A DNA stretch of 64,000 nt from an uncultured Clostridia bacterium (lineage in GTDB: Bacteria > Bacillota > Clostridia > Oscillospirales > Oscillospiraceae), in assembly GCA_937894515.1 (NCBI GenBank), contig CALCRH010000223.1, positions 16,609 through 80,608 on the forward strand, read 5' to 3'. This document shows positions 43,503 through 51,674 of this stretch, one piece after another. Numbering within the stretch: the stretch's first letter is position 1; every line of letters starts with the position of its first letter. The position numbers and the translations under genes were made by a program. The notes beneath the pieces were generated by a model. It was not told the origin of the DNA. It ran no database searches and was given only the letters and a program-made list of their open reading frames with translations.

Positions 43503-44241
43503 CAGGAAGAAATTCTGTCATGGTGCCTCGGTATCGTTTCGGTAAAAAAGTGTTTTGACAACGAGGGTTATAGCGCTCTTGAATGGCAACTGTATCATAA
43601 AATCGCTTCCACAATGTTCGATAATGGATTTCCTGTTCATCCGGGGAATTCAGATGTAAATGATCCAGCGGAAAGATGCGGGATTTTCCCTGTGTATAGA
43701 GCAGGATTTCCCCATGTGTACGGTCGTAGAGAAAAAAACTCTCGTTGGCATAACGGTCACAAAAATGTCGGCGCAGCAGGGGTAAGACACGGTTTTTCGG
43801 CTCAATTTCACCGCCTAATATTCCGCTGTAATCGGAAAAACGTACAAATCCACGAAGTTTTTCCAGCTCACCGCTCAGATGACGCAGCGCTTTTGCAATG
43901 GGATAATAAACGGGATCTGAACGGCTTTTCAGGAAAGCCGGCCCCTCCTGATATAATTTTCGTATCAGAGCGTAAAGGCGAAGTTCTTTTTCTTCCAGAC
44001 AGGTCAAAAAAGCCCGACGCAGCAGGTCCGCCGCATCGGGAGAAATCTTTACGATACTGCGCAGAACACGGTGTGCATGCTGCCGATCTGTCGGCACATA
44101 GCGTACCTCATACAGCGACCAACATTCCTCATCGCAGCAAAAAGCGATGGGGAATTCTTTATGGACATAACTTTCATAAACACAGCACAGAAAGCCGTCA
44201 TAGGTGCCGTCATATTGAAAGACGACTTCTTGCCATTTCAT
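43387..44241 (-). CDS. TIGR03915/DUF4130 family putative DNA-repair partner protein
   Basis: The 284-residue protein contains VVFQYDGTYDGFLCCVYESY at the N-terminus and LRGFVRFSDYSGILGGEIEPKNRVLPLL (about residue 130) and PKRYRGTMTEF near residue 240, diagnostic of the family always paired with the radical SAM protein next door. It has been suggested to act in DNA repair or base modification; no activity is established. The frame continues about 40 residues past the normal PKRY...TEF end, antisense to sigF. ATG at 44241 is chosen because GGGGTGAT lies just upstream, inside the radical SAM stop region. Confidence 0.85.
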   Translation of the reverse strand: MKWQEVVFQYDGTYDGFLCCVYESYVHKEFPIAFCCDEECWSLYEVRYVPTDRQHAHRVLRSIVKISPDAADLLRRAFLTCLEEKELRLYALIRKLYQEGPAFLKSRSDPVYYPIAKALRHLSGELEKLRGFVRFSDYSGILGGEIEPKNRVLPLLRRHFCDRYANESFFLYDRTHGEILLYTQGKSRIFPLDHLHLNSPDEQEIHYRTLWKRFYDTVAIQERYNPRCQNTFLPKRYRGTMTEFLPVNSTPDVPAGEKYCGVPDGKPVLATPVKSELFAAESGT

Positions 44242-44245
44242 CTGA

Positions 44246-45517
44246 TCACCCCGCTGTATCAAATAGAGAGAGTTGCTCCAACTCAGCTGGAGGTAACAAC
44301 CCGCGTTCTAAAATTTCCAACTGACGGGTCATGGTAGCAGGCGAGAAGGAAAGTCCATTACGCATTCTCCCGTTGCAGAGAAGAAAATACTGAGCACGTT
44401 TTACCACAACACCGAGTTTCGATAAATCTTCCCAGTGGATCACACCAACTCGCCTTGCAGACAAAATCCGTCGTGCACTGGTCAGTCCAATGCCCGGTAC
44501 ACGTAAAAGCATTTCATAATCGGCGCGCATAATTTCAACAGGAAACTGTTCCATGTGTCGGACAGCCCAGTTACATTTGGGATCCAGCTGTGGGTTGAAA
44601 TCCGGCTGCGTCTCATCTAACAATTCAGTAGCGCGAAAACCATAGAGCCGCAGCAGCCAATCTGCCTGATAAAGTCGGTGTTCTCGCAGAAGAGGCGGCT
44701 TGGTGTCCAAGGAGGGAAGAAGGGAGTGCTCTACTACCGGTACATAGGCCGAGTAGAAAACCCTTTTTAATCGGTATTTTTGGTAAAGGGATTCCGTTAA
44801 GCGCAAAATGTGCAAATCACTGTCCGCGGTGGCTCCTACGATTAGCTGTGTGCTCTGCCCGGCAGGTGCAAACCGTGCAGCCTGACGATATTTTATAAGC
44901 TCCTGCTTGCTTTCTGTCGCTTTATCACGAATGAGCCCCATGGGCTTCAAAATCGCCTGTTTGCTCTTATCCGGTGCTAACAGCTCCAAACCGCGCTCGG
45001 AAGGCAACTCCATATTGACGCTTAGCCGATCGGCAAAAAGCCCCAACTGATAGATCAGCTCCGGCGAAGTACCGGGGATTGCTTTTGCATGGATGTAACC
45101 ATTAAAGCCGTAATCCTGCCGCAGAAGACGTAAACAGGATATCATCTGTTCCGTGGTATAGTCCGGATCACGCAAGACGCCGGAGGAAAGAAATAACCCT
45201 TCAATATAATTTCGGCGATAAAACTGGATGGTTAGATCGGCAAGTTCTCTGGGCGTAAAACTTGCGCGAGGCGTATCATGACTGCGGCGATTGACACAGT
45301 ACTTACAGTCATACGCACAACAGTTCGTCATCAATACCTTTAAAAGCGTAATACACCGCCCGTCAGCAGAGAAGCTGTGGCAGCAGCCAGCAATAGAAGA
45401 GGATGTATTCCCAATTTTGCCGGGCTGAAAACCGCGATTGACTCCGCTGGATGTGCAGGCGGCATCATACTTGGCGGCATCGGTTAATATGGTCAGCTTC
45501 TCCAGAACGTCCATCAT
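44246..45517 (-). CDS. Putative DNA modification/repair radical SAM protein (TIGR03916)
   Basis: A 423-residue radical SAM protein with the cluster motif CAYDCKYC (CxxxCxxC, about residues 66-73) preceded by CITLLKVLMTN. A C-terminal helix-hairpin-helix (LRVPGIGLTSARRILSARR, about residues 330-350) suggests DNA binding. This is the family known as putative DNA modification/repair radical SAM protein, found beside TIGR03915. The upstream promoter has LexA boxes, which supports a DNA-damage role. It starts three bases after the stop of a small membrane peptide and ends four bases before its partner gene. Reaction and substrate are unknown. Confidence 0.88.
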   Translation of the reverse strand: MMDVLEKLTILTDAAKYDAACTSSGVNRGFQPGKIGNTSSSIAGCCHSFSADGRCITLLKVLMTNCCAYDCKYCVNRRSHDTPRASFTPRELADLTIQFYRRNYIEGLFLSSGVLRDPDYTTEQMISCLRLLRQDYGFNGYIHAKAIPGTSPELIYQLGLFADRLSVNMELPSERGLELLAPDKSKQAILKPMGLIRDKATESKQELIKYRQAARFAPAGQSTQLIVGATADSDLHILRLTESLYQKYRLKRVFYSAYVPVVEHSLLPSLDTKPPLLREHRLYQADWLLRLYGFRATELLDETQPDFNPQLDPKCNWAVRHMEQFPVEIMRADYEMLLRVPGIGLTSARRILSARRVGVIHWEDLSKLGVVVKRAQYFLLCNGRMRNGLSFSPATMTRQLEILERGLLPPAELEQLSLFDTAG

Positions 45518-45520
45518 TCA

Positions 45521-45631
45521 TCAGGCCGTACGGCGTTTGCGAGGATTATCTACGCGATCGATAAGCCGCATCATGTTGATCGCCACAAAGGCAGCGCCTA
45601 AAATAATGAAAAAGTAAGCAATTCCTGTCAT
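45521..45631 (-). CDS. Small SOS-controlled membrane peptide (36 aa)
   Basis: A 36-codon gene starting at 45631 behind a perfect TGGAGGT site. The peptide has one hydrophobic span (residues 3-25, IAYFFIILGAAFVAINMM) and a basic tail (DNPRKRR), so it should sit in the membrane with the tail inside. It is the first gene of the LexA-box operon, three bases before the radical SAM start. SOS operons in other Firmicutes carry small membrane inhibitors of division such as YneA, but there is no sequence similarity I can claim. An upstream in-frame extension to 45835 runs through the promoter and is rejected. Confidence 0.7.
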   Translation of the reverse strand: MTGIAYFFIILGAAFVAINMMRLIDRVDNPRKRRTA

Positions 45632-45646
45632 AAGAAAAACCTCCAT

Positions 45647-45660
45647 AAAACTTTTGTTCG
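45647..45660. promoter_or_regulatory. LexA/SOS box, second copy
   Basis: Read on the minus strand, CGAACAAAAGTTTT matches 12 of 14 positions of the Gram-positive box CGAACRNRYGTTYC. It lies just downstream of the -10 element, between promoter and start codon. Confidence 0.65.
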
Positions 45661-45665
45661 ATTGC

Positions 45666-45694
45666 ATTATAACTCGAACGAGCGTTTCTGTCAA
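45666..45694 (-). promoter_or_regulatory. Sigma-A promoter of the SOS operon
   Basis: On the minus strand TTGACA (45694-45689) and TATAAT (45671-45666) are a full consensus pair with a 17-bp spacer. Confidence 0.9.
45675..45688. promoter_or_regulatory. LexA/SOS box, full consensus
   Basis: CGAACGAGCGTTTC fits all 14 positions of the Bacillus-type LexA box CGAACRNRYGTTYC. It fills the spacer between -35 and -10 of the minus-strand promoter, the ideal place for repression. Confidence 0.88.
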
Positions 45695-45733
45695 TAGAAA
45701 ATAGAACAAATTTTCTAATATTTTCACAAACAG

Positions 45734-45762
45734 TTGACCAACGCAGGATTTTGTATTACAAT
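45734..45762 (+). promoter_or_regulatory. Promoter of pcrA
   Basis: TTGACC (45734-45739) and TACAAT (45757-45762) are 17 bp apart. The nearest LexA box is 46 bp upstream, so pcrA itself may not be LexA-repressed. Confidence 0.7.
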
Positions 45763-45797
45763 ACAAAAGATGACACAATTTGTAGAGGGAACCAGCT

Positions 45798-48221
45798 ATG
45801 ACTGACTTGGAAAAACGATTTATTTCAGCCCGCAAAAAGGCGATTGCCTTATCATACAGCCACTTAAATGAACGGCAGAGAGAGGGTGTTCTGGCGACAG
45901 AAGGGCCTCTTTTGCTGCTGGCCGGTGCGGGAAGCGGAAAGACAACTGTGCTGATCCATCGGGTGGCAAATCTGCTCCGCTATGGGAAAGGGAGCGACTC
46001 CGATGAAATCCCCATGCCGATTACCGGTGACGAGGTGGAGTTTTTAGAGCAATATATAGAGAATCCCGATCCGGCGCAAAAGCCGCTGGCGGATTATCTC
46101 TGCGCGGTATCGCCGGCCATGCCATGGGAAGTGCTGGCCATCACCTTTACCAATAAGGCTGCCGGGGAACTGAAAGAGCGCTTGGAACAAATGCTGGGTG
46201 AAGCGGCACGCGAAGTATGGGCTTCGACTTTCCATAGCGCCTGCGTCCGTATTTTGCGGAGAGACATTGACAAACTTGGTTTTTCCAAGGACTTTACCAT
46301 CTATGATACGGACGACAGCAAACGGATGATTAAGGACTGCTTGAAAGAACTGGGCTTGGAGGAGAAGACATTTCCTGTGCGGGAGATCCTTTCCGTCATT
46401 TCTCGCGCCAAGGACGATATGCAGTTGCCGGCGGAATACGCACAGCTGGCTGATCATACCGGTGATTGGCGAAAACAGCGTATTAGTAAGGTGTATGCAC
46501 TTTACACCAAAAAGCTGCGGGATGCCAATGCACTGGACTTTGATGACATCATTCTGCATACTGTGATCCTGCTCCGCGACTTCAGGGAGATACGGGAATA
46601 TTACCAGCGCAAGTTTCGATATGTGCTGATCGACGAGTATCAGGATACCAACAACCTGCAATATCAGTTGGCGACCCTGCTGGCAGGTGGTTACCGCAAC
46701 ATCTGCGTGGTAGGTGACGATGACCAGAGTATCTATCGATTCCGTGGTGCCAATATTGAAAATATTCTCAACTTTGAGGATGAATATCCGGACTGCCGCA
46801 CCATTCGCCTGGAGCAGAACTATCGCTCCACACAGAATATCCTCGATGCAGCCAACGCCGTGATCAAGAATAATCTGGGGCGCAAGGGGAAGACCTTATG
46901 GACCAATCATGGTGCCGGGGAAAAGATCACGATCAAGACCACTTTCAACGAAGGCGATGAGGCCAACTTCGTGGCCGGGCAGATCCTGATGGCTTATAAT
47001 CGTGGCCACAGTTGGAAGGACAACGCCATTCTCTACCGTATGAACGCCCAGTCCAATGCGTTGGAATATGCGTTTAAACGGCAGGGCATCCCTTATAAAA
47101 TCGTAGGCGGCATGAAGTTCTTTGACCGTGCTGAGGTCAAGGATATACTGGCCTATCTCTGCGTCATCAACAACCCGACAGACGATCTGCGGCTGCGGCG
47201 CATCGTCAATGTACCGTCCCGCAAGATCGGTGCGGCGACTGTGGACAAGGCGCAGCAGATTGCCACAGTTTACAATCAACCGCTCTATGAAATTTTCCGC
47301 AACGCCAAACAGTATTCAGAACTAAAAAACGTAGCTGACAAGCTGATTAGCTTTACAGATCTGATTGAAGAAATCCGCGCAAAACTGGAAGGTACCGAGC
47401 TGGTAGAATTCTACGAATACGTCTGCGAAAAGACCGGTTACGTAGCCATGCTGCAGGAAAAAGGCGACATGGAGAGCCGCGGACGTCTGGAGAATGTAGA
47501 AGAACTGGCGTCCAGTATCCATGCCTTTTTGGATAATGATCCGGATAATCCGACTTTGGCAGGATTTTTAGATGAGGTAGCGCTTTATACCGATCTGGAC
47601 GAAACGTCAGACAGCGATAACTGTGTGATGATGATGACCATGCACAGTGCCAAAGGTCTGGAATTTCCGTTTGTCTATGTGGTTGGTATGGAGGAGGGCG
47701 TATTCCCCGGCAATCGTGTAATGGCGGAGGACGATGAGCTGGAAGAGGAACGCCGTCTGTGCTACGTAGCCATGACCCGTGCAAAGGAGAAGCTGACCTT
47801 GACCAATGCGCGGCAGCGTATGCTATTTGGTCGTACGACACCCAACTTGCCGTCCCGCTTTCTGGAGGAGATTCCCGTTGAGAATATGGAGTGGCTCAGT
47901 AAGCCCGAACCCAAAGCAGAGCGTGACTGGGATGGTGACCGCGACAGCGGCTATGCCTGGGCTGTTGATGTGTCTATTGAACGCCATCGGGAAAAAGTGA
48001 AATCCACGCTGGATAGTATACGGAAAACAGCGGTAACTCAAAGCGTACCGTTACTGGATCTGAAACCCGGAGAAAGCGTGGAACATAGCGCTTTTGGCCG
48101 CGGTATGGTGCTGTCAGTCCGGCCTATGGGCGGTGATGCACTTCTTGAAATTGCATTTGACAATGTGGGCACAAAGAAATTGATGCTTAAAGCGGCTATG
48201 AGCCATCTGGTGAAGGGATAA
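45798..48221 (+). CDS. pcrA: ATP-dependent DNA helicase PcrA/UvrD
   Basis: A 3'-5' helicase of superfamily 1 for nucleotide excision repair and clearing recombination intermediates. In 807 residues all motifs are seen: Q-motif and Walker A (LLAGAGSGKTT, about residues 40-50), AITFTNKAAGE, YVLIDEYQDTNNLQYQL, VGDDDQSIYRFRGA, TMHSAKGLEFPFV and LCYVAMTRAKEKL. The C-terminus ends in a Tudor-like segment (GESVEHSAFGRGMVLSV) that in PcrA contacts RNA polymerase. An insert of about 45 residues after motif I (KGSDSDEIPMP...) is common in clostridial PcrA. The start codon is preceded by GTAGAGGGA. Confidence 0.95.
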   Translation: MTDLEKRFISARKKAIALSYSHLNERQREGVLATEGPLLLLAGAGSGKTTVLIHRVANLLRYGKGSDSDEIPMPITGDEVEFLEQYIENPDPAQKPLADYLCAVSPAMPWEVLAITFTNKAAGELKERLEQMLGEAAREVWASTFHSACVRILRRDIDKLGFSKDFTIYDTDDSKRMIKDCLKELGLEEKTFPVREILSVISRAKDDMQLPAEYAQLADHTGDWRKQRISKVYALYTKKLRDANALDFDDIILHTVILLRDFREIREYYQRKFRYVLIDEYQDTNNLQYQLATLLAGGYRNICVVGDDDQSIYRFRGANIENILNFEDEYPDCRTIRLEQNYRSTQNILDAANAVIKNNLGRKGKTLWTNHGAGEKITIKTTFNEGDEANFVAGQILMAYNRGHSWKDNAILYRMNAQSNALEYAFKRQGIPYKIVGGMKFFDRAEVKDILAYLCVINNPTDDLRLRRIVNVPSRKIGAATVDKAQQIATVYNQPLYEIFRNAKQYSELKNVADKLISFTDLIEEIRAKLEGTELVEFYEYVCEKTGYVAMLQEKGDMESRGRLENVEELASSIHAFLDNDPDNPTLAGFLDEVALYTDLDETSDSDNCVMMMTMHSAKGLEFPFVYVVGMEEGVFPGNRVMAEDDELEEERRLCYVAMTRAKEKLTLTNARQRMLFGRTTPNLPSRFLEEIPVENMEWLSKPEPKAERDWDGDRDSGYAWAVDVSIERHREKVKSTLDSIRKTAVTQSVPLLDLKPGESVEHSAFGRGMVLSVRPMGGDALLEIAFDNVGTKKLMLKAAMSHLVKG

Positions 48222-48256
48222 ACAAACAGCCGAGGGGATCGAATCCTCCCGGCTGT
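48221..48256 (+). terminator. Terminator of pcrA
   Basis: A long stem starting at the stop codon (AACAAACAGCCG... pairing with CGGCTGTTTGTT). Confidence 0.85.
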
Positions 48257-48322
48257 TTGTTGTCAAACTGCTCTTACAGATAAGATATTATTTGAGCTTC
48301 CTCCGAAAAAGAGTCTCTACAT

Positions 48323-48352
48323 GGAAAAAGCCCTGCTCAAAAGAGCAGGGCT
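48323..48352 (-). terminator. Terminator of rpmB
   Basis: A 10-bp stem (AGCCCTGCTC/GAGCAGGGCT) that on the minus strand is followed by TTTTT. Confidence 0.88.
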
Positions 48353-48367
48353 TCGTTTGTATCACAA

Positions 48368-48556
48368 TTAGATTGCGCGGGTAACTTTACCGGAACGCAG
48401 GCACCGGGTACAAACATATACATGGCGAGGCGTACCGTTGATGATCGCCTTCACACGCTTTACGTTGGGCTTCCAGGGACGATTGGAACGTCTGTGGGAG
48501 TGGGAAACCTTGATACCAAAGGTCACGCCCTTATCGCAAAACTCACATTTAGCCAT
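48368..48556 (-). CDS. rpmB: Ribosomal protein bL28
   Basis: A 62-residue large-subunit protein. MAKCEFCDKG at the start and CTRCLRSGKV near the end give two CxxC pairs, the zinc-ribbon (C+) form of bL28; HRRSNRPWKPNVKRV is the family core. AAGGAGGTG lies six bases before the ATG. In Bacillus rpmB lies next to spoVM; here it is 27 kb away as a single-gene transcript. Confidence 0.97.
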   Translation of the reverse strand: MAKCEFCDKGVTFGIKVSHSHRRSNRPWKPNVKRVKAIINGTPRHVYVCTRCLRSGKVTRAI

Positions 48557-48615
48557 CCGTTGCACCTCCTTGCTGTTATAACATACTGGCTTCTTGTTTC
48601 TCACAAGCAAAAGCT

Positions 48616-48644
48616 ATCATAACAGAAGTTTTCGAAAATTGCAA
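48616..48644 (-). promoter_or_regulatory. Promoter of rpmB
   Basis: On the minus strand TTGCAA (48644-48639) and TATGAT (48621-48616) are 17 bp apart. Confidence 0.7.
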
Positions 48645-48688
48645 GCATAATTTGACAAAAAATTGAAAAAATTTGTGTCTGGGAAAAG

Positions 48689-48717
48689 TTGCGAAATGGA
48701 AATGGATACGGTATAAT
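48689..48717 (+). promoter_or_regulatory. Promoter of the hprK operon
   Basis: TTGCGA (48689-48694) and TATAAT (48712-48717) are 17 bp apart, divergent from the rpmB promoter. Confidence 0.65.
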
Positions 48718-48770
48718 ATATTCTGTATAAGTAGAAGTAACGGAATGATTCCGTAAAAGGGGAGAACCAT

Positions 48771-49724
48771 ATGGAAAAAATCAAGCGCACACCGGCCAGT
48801 TTAAAGAAACTGGTGGCAGATTTCGGACTGGAGATCCTGTATAAAGGGGAAAACTATGAAAACGAGGTTGTTACCGTTTCCGATGTCAATCGTCCGGCAT
48901 TACAGCTGGTAGGCTTTTTTGACTATTTTGATGTAAAGCGCCTGCAGATACTGGGCATGAGCGAGGTCAAATTTCTGGATCGCATGAAAGTGGAAGAACG
49001 CACGCATGCCTTTAACCGCCTGATGAGCTATCCGTTCCCGGCGCTGATCATTTCCCGGGATATGGAAGCCTATCCGGAATTGATCGAAATGGCCAAGAAA
49101 CATGGCAGGACACTACTTCGTACCGGCTTGGAGACGGTTGATGCCACCAGTAATATCATCGATTACCTCAATCGCGCACTGGCACCCCAGATCACCCGGC
49201 ACGGCGTCTTGATGAACATTTACGGCCAGGGTGTGCTGATTTACGGTGACAGCGGGATCGGCAAGAGCGAAACTGCTATTGAACTACTGAAGCGCGGTCA
49301 CCGTCTGGTAGCAGACGATGCAGTGGAGATCCGCCGGGTTTCCGACAGCCTGTACGGTACAGCGCCGGAACTGATCCAGCATTTTATTGAGATTCGCGGT
49401 GTAGGTATCGTAGATGTGCAGAAGCTGTTCGGTATGGGTGCTGTGCAGTTTGATTCGGAAATTGACCTGATTGTGCGCTTAGAGAAGTGGGAGGACGGCA
49501 AGTTCTATGACCGTCTGGGCATTGATGCCATGGAAGAGGATATTCTGGGCGTGCCGCTTCCGCTGGTCAAGATCCCGGTCAGCGCCGGTCGTAACCTTGC
49601 CGGCATCATCGAGCTGGCAACCATGAAAAATCGTCAGCAGAAATACGGCTATAACGGTGCGAATGATTTTGTGTCCCAGTTTGACAGCAAGGTAGACCAG
49701 ATGGCGAAAGAGGGCGGCAACTAA
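48771..49724 (+). CDS. hprK: HPr kinase/phosphorylase
   Basis: Phosphorylates HPr on Ser46 in response to fructose-1,6-bisphosphate and removes the phosphate when Pi is high, setting carbon catabolite repression. The 317-residue protein has an N-terminal lobe, a P-loop GDSGIGKS at residues 159-166, and the family signature IEIRGVGIVDVQKLFG (about residues 206-221). AAAGGGGAG precedes the ATG. The next gene, a ROK sugar kinase, starts at the base after its stop, linking carbon sensing to hexose phosphorylation. Confidence 0.97.
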   Translation: MEKIKRTPASLKKLVADFGLEILYKGENYENEVVTVSDVNRPALQLVGFFDYFDVKRLQILGMSEVKFLDRMKVEERTHAFNRLMSYPFPALIISRDMEAYPELIEMAKKHGRTLLRTGLETVDATSNIIDYLNRALAPQITRHGVLMNIYGQGVLIYGDSGIGKSETAIELLKRGHRLVADDAVEIRRVSDSLYGTAPELIQHFIEIRGVGIVDVQKLFGMGAVQFDSEIDLIVRLEKWEDGKFYDRLGIDAMEEDILGVPLPLVKIPVSAGRNLAGIIELATMKNRQQKYGYNGANDFVSQFDSKVDQMAKEGGN

Positions 49725-50687
49725 ATGAACTATATCGGCATCGATATCGGCGCCACTAATTTAAAAGCCGGCCTTGTCAATGAAGCCGGTATTCTGCTTG
49801 CCACGGAAAAGATGAAGGTTTCCGAGTTGACAGACCCGGCAAAGATGGCGTGGACCCTGTATGCGCTGATTCAAAAACTCTGTGAAACTTCAGGTGTCCC
49901 CATGGAGAAGATCGCCTCTGTTGGTGTCGGCGTACCCGGTACGGTAGAGATCCATTACGGCACGATCCTCTATACCTGCAATCTACCCTGGCGAAATGTC
50001 CCGCTGCGGAAACTGTTTCATCAGTTGTCACCCTTACCGCTTTATATTGAAAATGATGCCAACTGTGCAGCTTTGGCCGAATACTATGTAGGAGCGGGCA
50101 GAGACTCCAAGCGTTTTATTACTATCACGTTAGGCACCGGTATCGGCGGCGGCGTGATTCACAACGGTAAGATCTCCCATGGTGCCAACGGTATGGCGGG
50201 AGAAGTAGGCCACATGGTCATTGAGCGCAACGGGGAGCCCTGTCCTTGCGGCCGCAGAGGCTGTTGGGAACAATACGGTTCTGCCATTGCTCTGAAACGG
50301 TTGACGCAGCATATGCTGGAGAAAAATCCGAACAGTATCCTGCGTCAGGTGGTAGACGAAAATGAAGGCCATATTTCCGGGCAGTCAGCATTTATTGCGG
50401 CACGGCGCGGTTGTCCTGTCGGACAGCAGGTGTGCGATCAGTATGTAGAATATTTGGCCATGGGCATTACCAATCTGGTCAATATCTACCAACCGGACAC
50501 TCTGGCCATTGGCGGCGGTGTCAGCAATGAAGAGGAAAGCCAACTCCTGCTGCCGGTACGCCGTTTGGTGGAGCAGGATAGCATTCCCTGTGTGCCGGAA
50601 AAGCGGACGCGTATCGTAAAAGCAGAGCTGGGAACTCAGGCCGGATTGATTGGTGCAGCACTTTTGGGGAAGAATAAGCGTATTTAG
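49725..50687 (+). CDS. ROK family sugar kinase (probable glucokinase)
   Basis: The 320-residue protein has GIDIGATNLKAG (ATP phosphate loop, residues 4-15), a sugar-binding IENDANCAALAEYY (about residue 106), TLGTGIGGGVI (about residue 132) and the ROK zinc motif CPCGRRGCWE (about residues 166-175). These match glucose- or N-acetylhexosamine-phosphorylating ROK kinases; a regulator is excluded because there is no N-terminal DNA-binding domain. It abuts hprK. Substrate is inferred, with glucose the most likely. Confidence 0.88.
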   Translation: MNYIGIDIGATNLKAGLVNEAGILLATEKMKVSELTDPAKMAWTLYALIQKLCETSGVPMEKIASVGVGVPGTVEIHYGTILYTCNLPWRNVPLRKLFHQLSPLPLYIENDANCAALAEYYVGAGRDSKRFITITLGTGIGGGVIHNGKISHGANGMAGEVGHMVIERNGEPCPCGRRGCWEQYGSAIALKRLTQHMLEKNPNSILRQVVDENEGHISGQSAFIAARRGCPVGQQVCDQYVEYLAMGITNLVNIYQPDTLAIGGGVSNEEESQLLLPVRRLVEQDSIPCVPEKRTRIVKAELGTQAGLIGAALLGKNKRI

Positions 50688-50697
50688 GAGGCGTTAT

Positions 50698-51618
50698 ATG
50701 CGCTGGTATGAAACTTTTGATCAGAAAATAGCGGACTATTTGCCCGATTTACGCGTGGAACAAGAGGAGCCATTGAGCCGACATTGCTCGTTTCGTATTG
50801 GCGGTCCGGCCAGACGTATGGCATTTCCCAAGACGCCGGAACAGATGGTGCTGTTGCAGGGCATTGCTGCTGAGTGCGGTGCCGATCCGCTGCTGATTGG
50901 CAACGGTACCAACATTCTGTTTCCTGATGCAGGACTGGACCGCCTGATAATTCAAACCGGAGAACTCTCGGCACTTCAATTAGGCAAAAACGAAGGAGAG
51001 CTGGTGGCACAGGCCGGTGTTTCGCTGACAAAGCTGGCAAATTTTGCCTGCGCCAATAGCTTGACCGGCCTGGAATTTGCCCATGGAATTCCTGGCAGCG
51101 TAGGCGGTGCGGTGAGCATGAATGCCGGAGCCTACGGCGGCGAGATAAAAGATGTCCTGCAAGGCGCTTCCATCCTATTCCCTGATGAGGGCGTTCGATT
51201 TCTGCCCTGTGAGGAATTGGATCTCAGCTATCGTCACTCCGTCCTGACCGATCATCCGGATGCTATCGTGCTCTATGCGGTATTTCGCCTTCAAAAAGGA
51301 GACTGCGCCGCAATCCGCAGTAAAATGGACGAACTGATGGCAAAACGGAAAGCGACCCAACCCTTGGAATACCCCAGCGCAGGCAGTACCTTTAAGCGCC
51401 CTGTCGGCTATTTTGCAGGCACTCTGATCGAACAGGCCGGTTTAAAAGGCTTGACGGTAGGCGACGCCCGGGTATCGGAAAAGCACGCGGGTTTTCTCAT
51501 CAACGGCGGTAAGGCGACGGGCGCTGATGTCAGGAACCTGATCCGTGAGGTACAGAATCGTGTCATGCTCAACAGCGGTGTGATGCTGGAGCCGGAAGTA
51601 AAAATCATTGACGAATGA
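50698..51618 (+). CDS. murB: UDP-N-acetylenolpyruvoylglucosamine reductase
   Basis: An FAD enzyme that makes UDP-MurNAc with NADPH. The 306-residue protein has RHCSFRIGGPARRM (about residue 27), GNGTNILF, GIPGSVGGAVSMNAGAYGGEI (catalytic Arg/Ser region, about residues 138-160) and a C-terminal SAGSTFKRP with the proton-donating Ser. It is the type II (Gram-positive) MurB. TAGGAGG precedes ATG 50698, ten bases after the ROK gene. It is followed by whiA without the rapZ and yvcK genes often found here. Confidence 0.96.
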   Translation: MRWYETFDQKIADYLPDLRVEQEEPLSRHCSFRIGGPARRMAFPKTPEQMVLLQGIAAECGADPLLIGNGTNILFPDAGLDRLIIQTGELSALQLGKNEGELVAQAGVSLTKLANFACANSLTGLEFAHGIPGSVGGAVSMNAGAYGGEIKDVLQGASILFPDEGVRFLPCEELDLSYRHSVLTDHPDAIVLYAVFRLQKGDCAAIRSKMDELMAKRKATQPLEYPSAGSTFKRPVGYFAGTLIEQAGLKGLTVGDARVSEKHAGFLINGGKATGADVRNLIREVQNRVMLNSGVMLEPEVKIIDE

Positions 51619-51674
51619 AACAGGGGATTTGACGATATGTGCATTTCCTCAGTAGGAACCGTTGGAGGTGCGAT

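Noticed and set aside
45632..45835. Longer 104-residue version of the SOS membrane peptide
   Set aside because: The extra codons run through the -35, -10 and LexA boxes and no ribosome-binding site serves the upstream start.
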